Position numbers and translations under genes: made by a program. Below are positions 24,961 to 37,860 of a stretch of 64,000 nucleotides of DNA, piece by piece. Numbering within the stretch: position 1 is the stretch's first letter; the number at the start of each line of letters is the position of its first letter. A model generated the notes under the pieces. That model did no database searches. It had not been told where the DNA came from and saw only the letters and a program-made list of their open reading frames with translations. The DNA is taken from the NCBI RefSeq assembly GCF_003590095.1, contig NC_039478.1:20274001-20338000 (forward strand), in the 5' to 3' direction. Origin of the DNA: Trichoplusia ni (lineage: Eukaryota; Arthropoda; Insecta; Lepidoptera; Noctuidae).

Positions 24961-25930
24961 AATATGTAAGAAGTACCAGTTAAAAATTTCGGTCTCATTC
25001 TGTTGAAATCGGATTCAAGTTTTGCTTTATTTCATAAAAATATTTTTTTCTTCGTGTGTCCTTGAACTTAAAGTAGTCTGACCATAAAGAGTAAGCATAG
25101 TTTCTATGTCGCTATCAGGATCAGTGCTTGGAGAAACAACCTCTATTTCAGTTGTTAAAGTTTGTGAGGTATAGAGTGTTTATCATATTTTATTATGTAC
25201 TTTGATAACTTGTGATCAATAATTCTGGCTATTATCTTTGATTCTCAAAAATGTTCGACATGTTATAATTTAAATAAAATAAATGTTTTTACAAACTGAA
25301 TGCGAAATTTACGATTGTTTAAACAGTTACGGTTTCGAATTTAGCATAATATTTAAATAATATAAAGTTCTAAGATAAACTGAATTTGATTATCACTTTT
25401 GATTTCTAAAATCTAAATATTTTTCGAAGATTCTTCTTCAAAAAAAAAAGAATTGATTCAACAAAAGTATATTACTATTGATTTCATTAATTTTATAGTG
25501 CCGTCATTTTGAAAAACTGGATGCAGGAAGTAAAAGTCTATTACCAAATAGATAATAGAATAATTAAAAAAATAATAAACTGGAACATTACAGACCTACA
25601 TAGAACGAAAAAGAGAGACATGATAAGATAGTCAATCCTTCGCCAAAATATACGAAGGAAGCAGAATATCATATTCAAGGGTAAGAAACAAGTCGTCAAG
25701 TATTAAGGGTATATGAAATGACGAATCTATTAAGTCATTAAGTTCAGACTTCTGGCACTATTCCCACAAGGTGATCCTATAGACGCAAATGACAGCAATA
25801 TGATTCTCATTCAGGTGAAAGAAATGAAGACACTCTATGATTTTTTATACCTGGTCGTTTAATTGATATAGTTGAAATATGAATATATAAGAGCAGTCGC
25901 TCTTTTTATCACCTCTATTTTTCTTCCCCT

Positions 25931-26166
25931 ATGATACAGATAGGCATCTGTTGACTACTAAGACGCCATTTTCTCCTTCGTAGCGTAATGAAATACTAAG
26001 CGCCATGTTACAAGACATACGGTGACATGCCCTTTGAATTATAATTTTCTTCTTTTCTAGCCATTTTAGTATCGGCTTTCAAAGTTGCTGGACTTACCTC
26101 GATGATTGCCACTATAACCATTTTCTAGATCATTAGCACCCTGTAGGAGGAAGGTTTAACACATTT
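25931..26166. repeat. Direct repeat of about 230 bp, copy A
   Basis: Starts at ATGATACAGATAGG and ends at AACACATTT. It is about 95 percent identical by eye to 27459-27687, with a few substitutions and small indels (for example after 'CTTTCAAAGTT'). Same orientation. Confidence 0.85.
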
Positions 26167-27458
26167 TTTATCATCTCTATTTTTCAAGTTTAATGGAAAA
26201 GTACTTTTTCTGTTACTCCATCAATTCTTTGATTAGTTTTTTCGTGAATATACATCCATTTGAGTTTATTGATATTATAGTATTCGTTTATAATAGTAGT
26301 AGGGTAGGAATAAAAACACTGAGGATAATTCATACTTAAATGCAATTGTTTACTCAGGTATATTTTATTATCAGGATTCCGACGAAACGGCGCCCTTACT
26401 TAGAGCTAGACTCGAATTTGAAGGGCAATCACAATAGCTACGTAGTAGAAGTATTCTCTGGGAAATAATAAAAAATACTGCCTTTTCAAAGTTCCCAGCA
26501 ATTTCCTAAATAAGTCCGTTTAAATAAACAAATAACAAACCTTTAATAAAAATGCCTATCAAGTGACTTCCATGAATGATTCCGTTAGGCACAGTCCGGA
26601 ACCTGTACAACAGCTTATCATCGCAGACAATGCTAGCAGTAATAAAAAACTAAGAGAAAATGTTTTTATATCGTGTGAAACTAAACACTAGTCTAGCAGA
26701 TTCATGGTTTTCACACAAACTGCTTTTTAGAGGTCCGTTTGAGAATGGTTTCACGAAGATATCATATGGTATTTTTGGAATATCTGAAGTGCAAAACTAA
26801 AGTACGAAGTGAACTTAAGAAGAACGAGCAAAATTCAGACTTGTGAGTGTGAAGGGAACAATCCTTAGCAGAGCAGTGAGATAGTTATGAGGTTATATTT
26901 TATTCAAATCACGGGATCCCTTCAAGAAAAGAACTCATAATTTTTTATAGTCGTCTACACATATCTACATGGAAGTTCCAGTGTTGCTGCAAATTACTGA
27001 AAGTTATAGAGATAAGACTAATTTGAGCTATTGGCATAATTACGTTAATTGAAGTGTTTTTTATACAAACTATGATGATCGAGCTAATATTATCATTAAT
27101 GATTATTTTAACAAAAATAATAATTTAAATTTTAACCATATTATCACTTTAAGCCTGAATACTAACTAAAACATGAATCTAATCAACTTTAGCTTTTATA
27201 TTCAAATAATATTCAAATCCACAACCTTTACAACTTTCTTCAAAATAAAAAAAGAGAAATTACGATTTTAGAATAATGACTTTAGCATATTTATTTATGA
27301 GACTAATTAGTATTAAGTTTCCTTTTACATCATTGTACTTAATTAAAAATCTGAACGTCTATGTATGGTTATAAATAGTTAAACGAAGGTTCTGAAATGT
27401 GATGGTTTTAACAAACTGTTTGATGTAGTTTGTTGGCAGAACGCCGAGTAGGAAGGAA

Positions 27459-27687
27459 ATGATACAGATGCCTCTGTTGACTACTAAGACGCCATTTTCT
27501 CCTTCGTAGCGTAATGAAATACTAAGCGCCATGTTACAAGACAAACGGTGACATGCCCTTTGAATTATAATTTTCTTCTTTTCTAGCCATTTTAGTAACG
27601 GCTTTCAAAGTTCGTCAAGTCGATGATTGCCACTATAACCATTTTCTAGATCATTAGCACCCTGTACGAGGAAGGTTTAACACATTT
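27459..27687. repeat. Direct repeat of about 230 bp, copy B
   Basis: Second copy of the repeat at 25931-26166. A minus-strand open frame of about 60 codons (27359-27544) crosses its left edge, but it does not continue in copy A, so I do not call a gene. Confidence 0.85.
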
Positions 27688-29948
27688 AAGTTACAAAAAA
27701 AAATCAAGTTATTTCTCGCTAAATAGTTCCTTAGTGCTTAAAGAGAGAAATAAAATATCATAGTATTAAAACTTTTAAGCCTACATAAAGCTTAAAAACG
27801 ATGCGATCCTTTTAACGCAGCAGCTTATAAACCAGTATAAACTTGCAAAAATACTACGGAACCAGTTACATTCTATGACGATAACTTAACATCACTTTTT
27901 GCTCGAGTCAGGCTTATTCCCACAATATACAGTAAACTCACTTGAAGCAATGAAGCTATTTTAATACCACACCCAGAAGCAACGGTACATTTTGAGAAAG
28001 AAAATATTTAAATAAATTTCGTACTATTCCATCTTTTTTATATACCATTTTAAACTCTAGTAGTTCAGGTACATTATATATTTACTCTGATTTAATGAAT
28101 CATTTTCCAGTCGCTGAAAATAAGTAGGCATAAATATTATGATTTTACTTATGAAAAAATATTAATGGCATGGCCCTAGCATAATATTCCATGGTTAAAG
28201 ATATCCATTGACAATAAGGTAAATATTTCTCCCAAACGAGTAACGTACTTTTAAACTTAGAGCCAACCATCTCAAGTAAATTATTATAGTTATCATATTA
28301 AGCCATAAGTTGCATAGTCATCGCCTCTGTCAACCGTAGAAATTTATTTCTCGCGGTAAATCTAATAGCACCTGTATACAATAGCCTCATCAACTCCACA
28401 ACATAGTCCATTGCTTCTATTGAGAACAAAACACGTATTAAAGTAAATAGCAATTCTGCGATGGACATTAAAATGTCCAGCGACGATGACAAGCCGTTAG
28501 TACACTTTCGTTTTTTTGTAGACATTAACAACTAAGGCTTGAATCTCCAAGTCACTGTTCCAGCTCAATTTGTTTTTATTATAATCACCATATACGTGTA
28601 TTATGGTAGTAATATTATTATTTTCTCTTTCACCTAAAGTCTTGATACTATTTTGTAAATTGTCTACTTTTCCCTCGTCATTCTCAATTATTTATTTTTT
28701 ACTGGCTTTAAAACAAAATTAATTTCCAACGCAAGACGATAAACTTCTGTAGTACAAATATTTCGATCGTAAAATATAAATTAACAATGATCTATTGTTT
28801 TCCAAGCATAAGTGTAAACTAAGATATTAAATGGTAAAACCACACGTCAAAGTAACGTTAAAGAATATTCTGCAAAACAGGTACTTAAGTTAAGGACCCA
28901 ACGACCGACAAAAGCTCATAAATCATTAACGTCACCAACGGCGTCAGAGAAATTTCCCTTTACACATTCAGTAAACGACCAACGACGATTAACTCTTCGT
29001 CCTCCTAGCCAATACTGTACCTAGATAACAGTCAACTTCTAAGAAAATAGCTAGCACCAGTTTGAAATTTAACCTTCTCAAAATAGGGATCAATTTTGTA
29101 TGAAGCTGGAAAATGTCTCAATAGATCGGGACAATAGACTCTCTCCGATTTAAATGTGATTGAATACTTTGTCAATAGAACCTTTTGAGGCGGTAATGGA
29201 GGAATAATTATGCGACATTGTAGTCTGTAGAGGCCATCTCCTATACATAGAGGCATAATTAGGAATAGTTTAAATGAGTACGTTGTTGAATGGAAAAGAT
29301 GCATTGAAAATCTAGATAGACAAGAATCTTAAACATTGGAACTGATACCTACTTCAATTTTGAAAATAATTACCTCAATACCAAACGTTTCGTACTTTAT
29401 AAATACGCAGAAAGTATTATTAACTACAAGTAACGTAGAAATACTTTATAAAATTTTAAACACTACTCATAAATTAAATAAAAATATATCACTTAAGTAA
29501 TTGGCAAACCAATTCAAACAATTAAAAAAAAAAACAAGAGTAGTTGTCGTCGACACGTCTCAACATGATATGAGCAAAATGAAAGGAAGATCGAATTTGT
29601 AATGAATTAAAAAAAATCTCAATGACGTAATTATTCATGAATCAAAGAAAGTGCACCTTACGCAAGAAGCGGAGTTTAACCTCTTTAATGAAATTAAGAG
29701 TGTTTCAAACAAAAGACCTGTTGGCAGTAACTACGAATATAACTACATAATATCGCACTTTATATTCCAAATAGAGGTATCACCTTTGTCTTTAAGTACC
29801 AGAGAAACTTTCGCTGTAAGCAAACAACGGTGCCTATAAATGGACTATTAAACAATTTACTTTAGAATACAAATGGTCAAAAATATAGAAATTGAGACGA
29901 TGATATAAGTATTGATGGGTTTTAGAAAGCTATTTTGCGAAACCCTCG

Positions 29949-29992
29949 GACCGAAAACCGGAAATACGCGAGGTATTCCAAATATTTCGGTC
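29949..29992. repeat. Imperfect 44-nt hairpin
   Basis: Outer arms GACCGAAA (29949-29956) and TTTCGGTC (29985-29992) are perfect. The inner GGAAATAC and GTATTCC pair almost fully. Function unknown. Confidence 0.5.
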
Positions 29993-30512
29993 GAAGTAAT
30001 TACTGCTAAAGGATTTTTTTTATATTCAGTAAGCTAAATCATCAAAAATAAAAATTGAATAAAAATCATTGTTGACCTACTTGAATTATTAGAATTAAAA
30101 TAAATCCAATTTTGTTTTTAATTTTTAGTATTGATATCTGTCCTTTTCTAACACAAAATAGTATTTAAAAAAATAACATTGTGTTTTATAACACTACAAA
30201 CCCCCCCAAAAAAAAAGTGAACTTTCGGTTTTAATTAATGTTGTAAAAATACTTAATCTCATTTTACGCATCAAAATTCAAAATTCCAAAACAGAAACTA
30301 AAAAAAAACTAGAGCTCAATAAAACCACTAAAACAAAAGTAAAATCTACAAAACACCAACACTCATTGACCGTAATACCATGCCACCATAACACATTTTC
30401 ATAAAACCTGACAAATACCTGCTAAAACGCTTACCCCCAAGCATGTTTGTATTTCGTCATAGGTCTCACACTCCATCGCGACCGAAGCTCAGTGCGTGAC
30501 ATATGGAAACAC

Positions 30513-30536
30513 GGGGAGGGGGAACACAAAATAAAA
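30513..30536 (+). promoter_or_regulatory. Core promoter of gene 3: G-block and ATAAAA
   Basis: GGGGAGGGGG (30513-30522) is followed after 8 nt by ATAAAA (30531-30536), 51 nt before the ATG. The TSS would be near 30560, giving a 5' UTR of about 30 nt. Confidence 0.5.
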
Positions 30537-30587
30537 CTGACGCTCATACACTGATCTTTAACAATTTGTGTTTAGCCATCGAGTAAG

Positions 30588-33500
30588 ATGAAGGTTGTAG
30601 TGCTATTGTGTGCTGTGGCAGTCGCCGGGGCATTGCCCATGGCCAAGGAGGATGGCGCCGCCGAGAGAATCATCTCATCCCTCAAGGATTGTCTGGATAC
30701 AGATACTTCTATGTGTCTCAAGGTGTGTGTGCAGTGCAGTGACAGTGACAGTGTTTTGTGATAAGCTCCTGGATTTATCAGGCTTGAAAACGAGCCTGAA
30801 TTTAGTTTTGATGCTAAATGAAAGGACTTTGAAAAATAATTGCGGATTTATTAGTGCTGTTCATTTGAAATGAAAATTTTATTGCTAGAAATATTTAATT
30901 AAAATATAAAATAATTTGCAAAGTGAATCAACAATTTATTTTTCAAATTAGCCATAAAGATTTATCATCAAAGTAATCTTTTATGACCTCATTTCAATTG
31001 AAACTCGAATCCTCCCAGCATTAACTAAGTAATTAGACCTGAATCTCAAAAATACTTATCACTTCTTTCGTTTTCAGGAAAAAGCAATGAGGTTTACTGA
31101 CAAACTGGCGGCATCATCAAGCCTCGACATCCTGGATGGCGTGACTTTCAAGAACACCGGCTCCAACACCAGATCAGCTCGCAGCTACGAACCCCTGCCC
31201 GATGACCCCAAAGCCAGGGAACTGAAGGTCGAAGAGAGGATTATGGAAAACGTCGTGGACTTCCTGGACAGCCATGTACTCCAGCTCAGAATGCCCAAAT
31301 CCTTCACTGAAGACAACTCTGTCGAAGAAGAAGGTATGTATTCACCTATTAATACTATAACACTTAAAGATAATTAATTTGTTCAAGAATTTAAAGCAAA
31401 AATTAATCTTACAAAAACACACGAAGAAAAATGTAGCCCAGATCATAAGAAACTCAGTAAAATACTTAAATAAATCCCAAGCACTGAAGCAGCAATTTAG
31501 AAAAAAGAGCAGCTATAAAGTATAACAGATTAATTTAACTCGAGTTTAAGTAACCGTAAATTGTTAGCCGTTTAAACTATTACAGAGATTTAAACTAGAA
31601 TATTATTATCATCTACTTGTACGATAAATCTACTTAACTCATTATAAGTCAGTCACGTGCCAAGCATTGCTAAAGTAACTATACTTAAACTCCATGAAAG
31701 TTTAAGTCTAATACAATGATCGCTAACATACTCGTAGTAGAAACACAAAAAGATGAAATTGATAATCAAATCTCAATCATACAAATAAATTCACACATAA
31801 TTATCCGCGAACAAATTCTAAAGATGCTGGATATGGTAATATGCATGCCGGCAATAAAAGTATTAGTTACGCCATTAAGCATACAGAATCTACGTACAGA
31901 ATGTATTAAGATATTCCCACGCAACACGATAAAATCTGAGAATGAAATATGTTAATGCGATTCAGGTGTTTATTGTGCGCTTCCAATGTTTATATTGGAA
32001 TTTTCACTGGACTAACGGGAAAAGTAAAGAATATAGTAGGGATTTAGGAATTTAGAAACACTAAATTTGATTCCTGATGTCTCAAATTGTTTCGCAGTTT
32101 TTTTAAACCAAGATTTTAGTAAACAACTGAAACATTTAAGCTCAATAGTAATGACTTGTTACCTAGAAAATGCACTTACGAGGACTGCGTTCACACTCAG
32201 TTGTGAGATTTCAAACAAACTCGCGTACGCTTTCTTAAAGTAATATTTACAAAAGCTTAACATACGACGAGTACAGTAATTCAAAACGGTGAAACTCAAA
32301 ACTACGCACCAAATCAAATTCGGATATTAATTTCAAAATCAAGTACCAGTTTTTTAACGGTATTTACTTTCACTATAGATTTCATGTTTACGTTAAGCGA
32401 TAAATCTCTTTCGGATTTGACTTACATAAGCAAACTTGCGAACACACCCAATGACCCGGTAGACGATTTAAGTATTTCTGTATTTCCGTTAGCAATTTCA
32501 CCATTACGCAAATAATAATTTGTCTGTAGTATTAACTTCCTTAACCATGAAAAATACATTTTGGCACTATTTAATTCTTTTGGATCTATTAATAATTCAT
32601 CATCATATCGTTAAAATCTATCTTCATCAAAAGCTGAAACTGAAAACTGAATTTCAATTTCAGTATCAGCAAACTATACATCTTGTTCATACGACAGACG
32701 TGTGAAATGACGTAACACAATTATCTCCAAGATTTCGTTTTCACTGCAACCTGTTTGTTTGTATAAGAGCCTGCTAGACCAGTTTAGTACTCGAGAAGTT
32801 CAGTGTCTTGAAGATTTCTATCTGCAGGCGGCACGTAGGAGACATTTAATCTGCGTTAACCTGTCACTAATTATGTAATGGCAGTGTTATTAAACTTAAT
32901 ACCGACACTTGAGAATAAAGTATACACACACGAGCCGATTTCACGATAATATCATGTCACTCGGTCTGAGAAAGCTTATATTTTAATCTCAAATAAAATC
33001 TGATTAAATGTATGCTAAATGTCAAAATTTCCAATATTTTTGCGCACCGCCAAATTCCTCACATTTGACCTTTAGTTCGTGACACACATGTTGAACTTTC
33101 TCGAAGAAATTATTAATTAATTCAACTATGAATGCCAAAACTTGAGATAGCTTTCTTTTAATTGCCATTGCTACGTTTACAAAGGCGTTTATGCTGTGGG
33201 AAAGCTTTTTTGTAAGCAAGATTCCTCTCTGTTCGCTATGTGAAATTAAACGGACGGTTATTCTTTTGTTAAGTTGATTTGTTTTTGATATAATTAGTGA
33301 GCGACGTGAGAATTCTATGGGATTAAGAGAGACATCAATACTTTTTCGAACTGTACTTTACTGAGAATTCTTGTTTCATTTTTCCATTGTGTCTTGGAAT
33401 TTATTTCAAATATTTTAGAGCTCAATGGAATCTCAACTGTAAAACTTGAAGTGTTTGATTTTAATTGGATTGTTCATTAATTTTCCAGGCCGTGGCAAGA

Positions 33501-33805
33501 AGAAGAAGAAGCTGAAGAAGCTCCTCCCCATCCTGGCCCTCATCAAGCTGAAGCTGGTCGCCCTCATCCCTCTGTTCCTCGGTATCATCGCCTTCGCCGT
33601 CTTCAAGGCCTACCTCCTCGGTAAAATCGCTTTCATCGCCGCCGCCTTCGGCGCTCTCAAGAAACTCCTCGAATCCAAGAAGAGCAGTGGCTGGTCTGAG
33701 CCCGCTCACGAAGAACACCACGGCTGGGAAAGCAGCGGTGGCTGGGGAAGGTCCAACAACGACGCCCAAGACTTGGCTTACGGAGCCCACGTCAAACAGG
33801 CGTAA
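30588..33805 (+). CDS. Osi9: Osiris family protein, Osi9-type paralogue 2, 235 aa
   Basis: Three exons: 30588-30722, 31078-31333, 33489-33805; splice signals CAAG|GTGTGT, TTTTCAG, GAAG|GTATGT, TTTTCCAG. Exon 1 has 45 codons: a signal peptide to about residue 15 and a C35-x7-C43 motif ending CLK. Exon 2 reads 'EKAMRFTDKL', then 'SYEPLPDDPKAREL' and 'DFLDSHVLQLRMP', closest to gene 4. The phase 1 intron is followed by RGKKKKK and the hydrophobic core, including 'ALIPLFLGIIAF'. The tail is Ser/His/Trp/Gly rich and ends 'AQDLAYGAHVKQA'. Exon 2 has exactly the same length as in gene 2 (256 nt). Intron 2 is 2.2 kb. Same family role as the other Osiris genes; the specific tissue cannot be read from the sequence. 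Confidence 0.88.
31334..33488 (+). other. Second intron of gene 3 (2.2 kb)
   Basis: AT-rich. A minus-strand open frame at 33022-33219 ('MAIKRKLSQVLAFIVELINN' from its first ATG, 48 aa) is Lys/Leu/Val rich and helical-looking, but I see no family or poly(A) signal. Otherwise nothing clear. Confidence 0.4.
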
Positions 33806-34295
33806 ACCTAAATTATTAACTTATTTATTTTAGGTAAAGTTAATTTATTACGCTCTACGATAAAATCTTCTTCTTGTATATATTGACCACCGTTCGATAC
33901 ACATGCTAAGTTATATTTATATATATCTTTTTTGTTATTTTAAGTAATGACTGATACTATTAGTCTATGCTCTTTTTGTATATAAGTATTTTTATTTATT
34001 ATGTTTAAGTACGTTTCGCTTCTGAAGCGGGCAAATGATAGTACATTTTATTATTTTAAGTTTTCAGTTCCAAAGATATCTTATATATTTATCTATTTTT
34101 ATTTCAATTTATTTTTTGTTCTTAGTCATTTTGTTTTTTTTTTGTATGTGTATGGGTACAAGTCAAGTCATATTTATTACAAACCAATGTTTATTTAATG
34201 CGAAGGATGTTAACAGTTTTGTTTGTGCGATGATTAATTTATTTTACGATGGATCCACGTAAAAAGTCAATAAAGACAACTTTTAAAAATACTTA
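33806..34295 (+). terminator. 3' UTR and poly(A) signal of gene 3
   Basis: AATAAA at 34269-34274 is followed by a T/G-rich stretch. The UTR is T-rich with TTATTTATTTT near 33820 and TTTTTATTTATT near 33990. Confidence 0.5.
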
Positions 34296-35760
34296 TTCGT
34301 GTATATTTTTCATATTAACTCTCCCAACAGTTTACAATGTCTCATAAAACCTCAAAATGATATAAATACATATATCGATATTTGTGATAGCTGATATTAT
34401 AATCATTTAGTTATACTTCAGTTAATTAAATACATGTCAATCAAACAGGAACTTAACTATTGTTAACAATTTACATGCTGTGTCAATTGTCAATTCTAAT
34501 ACGTCATTTTTCGAAATGTCATATTATGTCTATTAGATACAAAAAAAAACATTCTGCGGGCACGGAAATAATAGAAACTATTTAAGTAGATAGTAATGTA
34601 GATAGGTAATTTAAATTCAAAATGTCTTCAATGAACATACCGTATACATTACAAATAGTCCATTCGATACTATTTGCTAAAGCTTCAATAAGTTTTTTAC
34701 ACACTTGATTGACTTAACAGCATTTAGAAAATTAATTAACACTTTCATAGAAAAATGATCACGATAAAAAAGGTTCCCATACTGCGATAATTAGTAACAA
34801 AGTAAAGCAAGTATTAGATGTGATTTTATTTAATGATGAGAGTCTGATACTCCAACATTGTATTCATGAAGACATTCGTCAAACTAGGATAATTAATAGG
34901 TTCTTGTAATTGAGAATCGATTAATTAGAATCCTGTTGATATGGACAATGTTCTCAATTAAAATACTGGCTTGAACAGCCCTTTACAATGTAGTCAATTG
35001 GAATCCAGGTATCCTGATAATATTTCCTTTTACCGTTTGTCTTTCTTGCATATCATTGAACCTGTTTGAGGTGATGGTGGAATGGGTTACCTACCTACTT
35101 TACTCTAAAGTACGTGAGGCTTATAAGTTAGTTCTATTAGATGCTCTTTCTATTGAAAACTTTCATTCATGACCAACGTCATCATTATCTCTCTGTTTAT
35201 CATTCCTGCTATGTTCTTCTACATCAGCTGAACCTATTTCTTCCTCTCCTTCATCTCTACTCCTTATTTCACCTTAATCTTCCTTTTTCTCATCCTCACA
35301 TTCATATTATAGGTCATCTTGCGTAACACATACCTTCACGAGGTTACCTACAGTAATAGTACTAGACAGCGAACAATTTAGTCCGTCTGACTGTGGAACC
35401 GGATCTCTGGCTTACAACTTATTTACCGTCGTAACGCCAGTATTCTGTTTAGTAGAATTGTTGGTAAGACGATGTTTGAAACTTGTTTGTTTGGATTTTA
35501 GGATTTGAGTCGAGGAGAAATGGAAGCTATTATGATAGGGGGTTGATTATCAAAAAATAAATGAAGTATTCTAAACAAAAGCTAATGTATAAATTATTCG
35601 ATGTTTTTTTTCAAATCTTACCTCGAAATAAAAACAAGAGATAATCTTGCTCTAAGGTTAGTATACATGAGTTTCCTGACTACAATATTTAACTCGACAG
35701 TGGAGTCGAGAACGGGACTATTCTAACGACACCTCTGAAAAACCAGCACTTCAAACTTAC

Positions 35761-36021
35761 CTAGCACGATAAAAAAATAACCCCGAAAAACACGGCACAG
35801 AAAAATGCCGTCATGAAAAGTAGAGTTTTAAGATGTTTACCCATACAATGTAAAAGTATCAGATAGCAGAATAGGTCTGCGACACAAGCAAACGACATGT
35901 GTTTAGGACGTTTGCTTCGAAAGCCATACGGATGTGTTTCGCTTGAGGCATTCCTTAGCTTTTCACTGGGATGAATGGGTGCTCGGTGGTTCCAATAAGC
36001 ACAAGTGTTTTCCAAAGTCAT
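35761..36021 (-). CDS. Candidate 86-aa membrane protein ORF
   Basis: ATG at 36021-36019, stop TAG at 35763-35761. The N-terminal half is polar ('HRAPIHPSEKLRNASSETHP', 'FRSKRPKHMS') and the C-terminal half has two hydrophobic stretches, 'FACVADLFCYLILLHCM' and 'LLFMTAFFCAVFFGVIFL'. The stop codon is directly followed by GTAAGT, a perfect donor (CTAG|GTAAGTTT), so the ORF may be part of a spliced transcript. No family recognised and no poly(A) signal close by. Confidence 0.3.
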   Translation of the reverse strand: MTLENTCAYWNHRAPIHPSEKLRNASSETHPYGFRSKRPKHMSFACVADLFCYLILLHCMGKHLKTLLFMTAFFCAVFFGVIFLSC

Positions 36022-37548
36022 TACTGGTTTCTGTTATTAGATATTATTGATTCTCTCTACCGCAATGTTTTTTGAGTTTTAGGTCAAGAAGTTTTCCAAT
36101 TTTCTATTGACCTTAATTTGTGTTTGTAAAAAAGATTTTACTCGATTTGGAATATGAAATTGAATGTTTTCTGTTTTGCATTTGGGAGTGAATTTCACTA
36201 AATGAGATTTTTTTTGAGTTTTATGATAGTACAAATTAGTGTTAAACTTTATAACTACCTCAAAATCTGACTAGCACACAGCATTTGCACCATTATAGGC
36301 TAGTATTATCATTATTGAATTCCAATTTTTTATTGTTAAAAGGAATACCACTTCAAAGGATTTAATTCTGATATCGTGAGGGGTTTCACAAACATTCGAG
36401 TCGTGTACACAAAAACCCAGATTCAGAACAAGCAATCCTGGATCACATAAATACTTGTACTACGTTTGAATCACGCACAATGCATGCACAGAGATCTATA
36501 CCATTCGGCTATCCGTGCAATAAAATAAAATGTTCATACCGAAAGCCGTATTCATACCAATTATGACGTTACAAACAGGAAGGCACGTGTTGAATCAGCA
36601 ATAGAAATTCTTATAAATCAGGCATTTCGATTTGCTACGTTGCTTAGACTCACACGGAATTCACATAACCTTATTACGTATACCCCAAAATATTGGTTAT
36701 AATGCGTTTTATAACAAGCATCGGACTTTCACTCTAAATATAATTTATAGCCGTAATAATGCTATGTAATTATACGAATACATAATTAATATATTTAGCT
36801 TCAATTAACATTGTAGAAATATTAGAAACTCGATAGGAAGTTCTGAAAGTGAATTCGGTAACTTGGTTTTTAATTGGATTTTGCTTCCGATGTAGGATTG
36901 GTTTATATTCGTTAGGAGGAAAATAATTTTAGTAAGTTGATATGTAGTAGCGGATAAATTCGCTACAACCTTGAAGATAACCCACGGATACTTGGAGATA
37001 AAATATTTCATGAAAGGTTAGTAAAAAATCAGGTAATGTAAGTCATTAACCAGCGCGTTCTGATAATTAATGGAGACTGCAAATCGGTAATTGTAGAAAA
37101 GGATACTCTGGCTAAATTAAAGATCTGAAAAATTTGCTGATTATATAATGAAATAGTATTTCATAGCTGGACAAATAATTTCCCTTGAAAAAAGGAATTT
37201 ACTGTCTGTACATTTGTGGTAATGGTTTTCTAAGACAGATTAACTTTTTTTACATAAACTGCGCAATGACTTATGAGCCAAGTTTTTCAACTCGAGTAGA
37301 CAACGAAAAAAGTTCGACAAAACGTTCCCAAGCTTTCATCTCCTATACGTAACTTCACAATTAAAACTAATAACTTTTGCAACCAATAAAACCTGACTTC
37401 CTATCATCTCCCAAACTCACATAATTTGAATGCCTTTCATCACGTGTTACTGGTATGTCATCGTTACAAAACCCACGAACACCTACCACTTAACCTTAAA
37501 ATGAAACTGCAGAATTAGTAGGAGCGAGATAACACTATGCATTTCGTA

Positions 37549-37860
37549 TAGCGGCGTCTCTTTTCACCAATTCCGATGGTCTTGCTTTGAGGTCTGATGG
37601 TAGGCCCCGGGTGTACAAGTTCGTTTCCGGCGCGAGTCAGGTGGTAAAGGTGCGCCCGCGAAAGTGCCGGCCGCGCCTGAATTTTGACGTCTGATCACAC
37701 CAGTCGATTTTTTTTATGCGAAAGCTTCTTTGGTGTATTTTTTTTTGTATTCATATTGAATATTATTTCGTAAATCGAATTAATATTCTTGGCTAAAGTT
37801 AATGTGTAGAATTCCTTTTGAAAAAACATTGATGATGTTTATTTTGATGTTACAGGTGAG
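37549..37860 (+). promoter_or_regulatory. CpG-rich island with downstream splice donor
   Basis: The stretch 37549-37705 is GC-rich with about 15 CpG dinucleotides (for example 'CCGGCGCGAG', 'GCGCCCGCGAA', 'GCCGGCCGCGCC') in otherwise AT-rich DNA. A full-consensus donor CAG|GTGAGT lies at 37853-37861. Together they could be the promoter and non-coding first exon of an unknown transcript. No long ORF on either strand. Confidence 0.3.

Larger units (their letters stand above)
22030..30505. other. Spacer between gene 2 and gene 3
   Basis: 8.5 kb of AT-rich DNA with a SINE (23160-23390), a composite old repeat (24438-24960), a pair of near-identical 230-bp direct repeats (25931-26166, 27459-27687) and an imperfect hairpin (29949-29992). 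Facing open frames at 22046-22279 (+, ATG) and 22297-22542 (-, no ATG) and a 75-codon minus-strand frame at 28298-28525 look weakly coding, but I recognise none. No RNA gene seen. Confidence 0.5.

Noticed and set aside
27359..27544. Minus-strand 61-codon ORF as a gene
   Set aside because: It spans the edge of a repeat copy, and the frame is not kept in the other copy.
25931..27687. LTR retrotransposon with 230-bp LTRs
   Set aside because: No primer binding site, polypurine tract, coding remains or target duplication.
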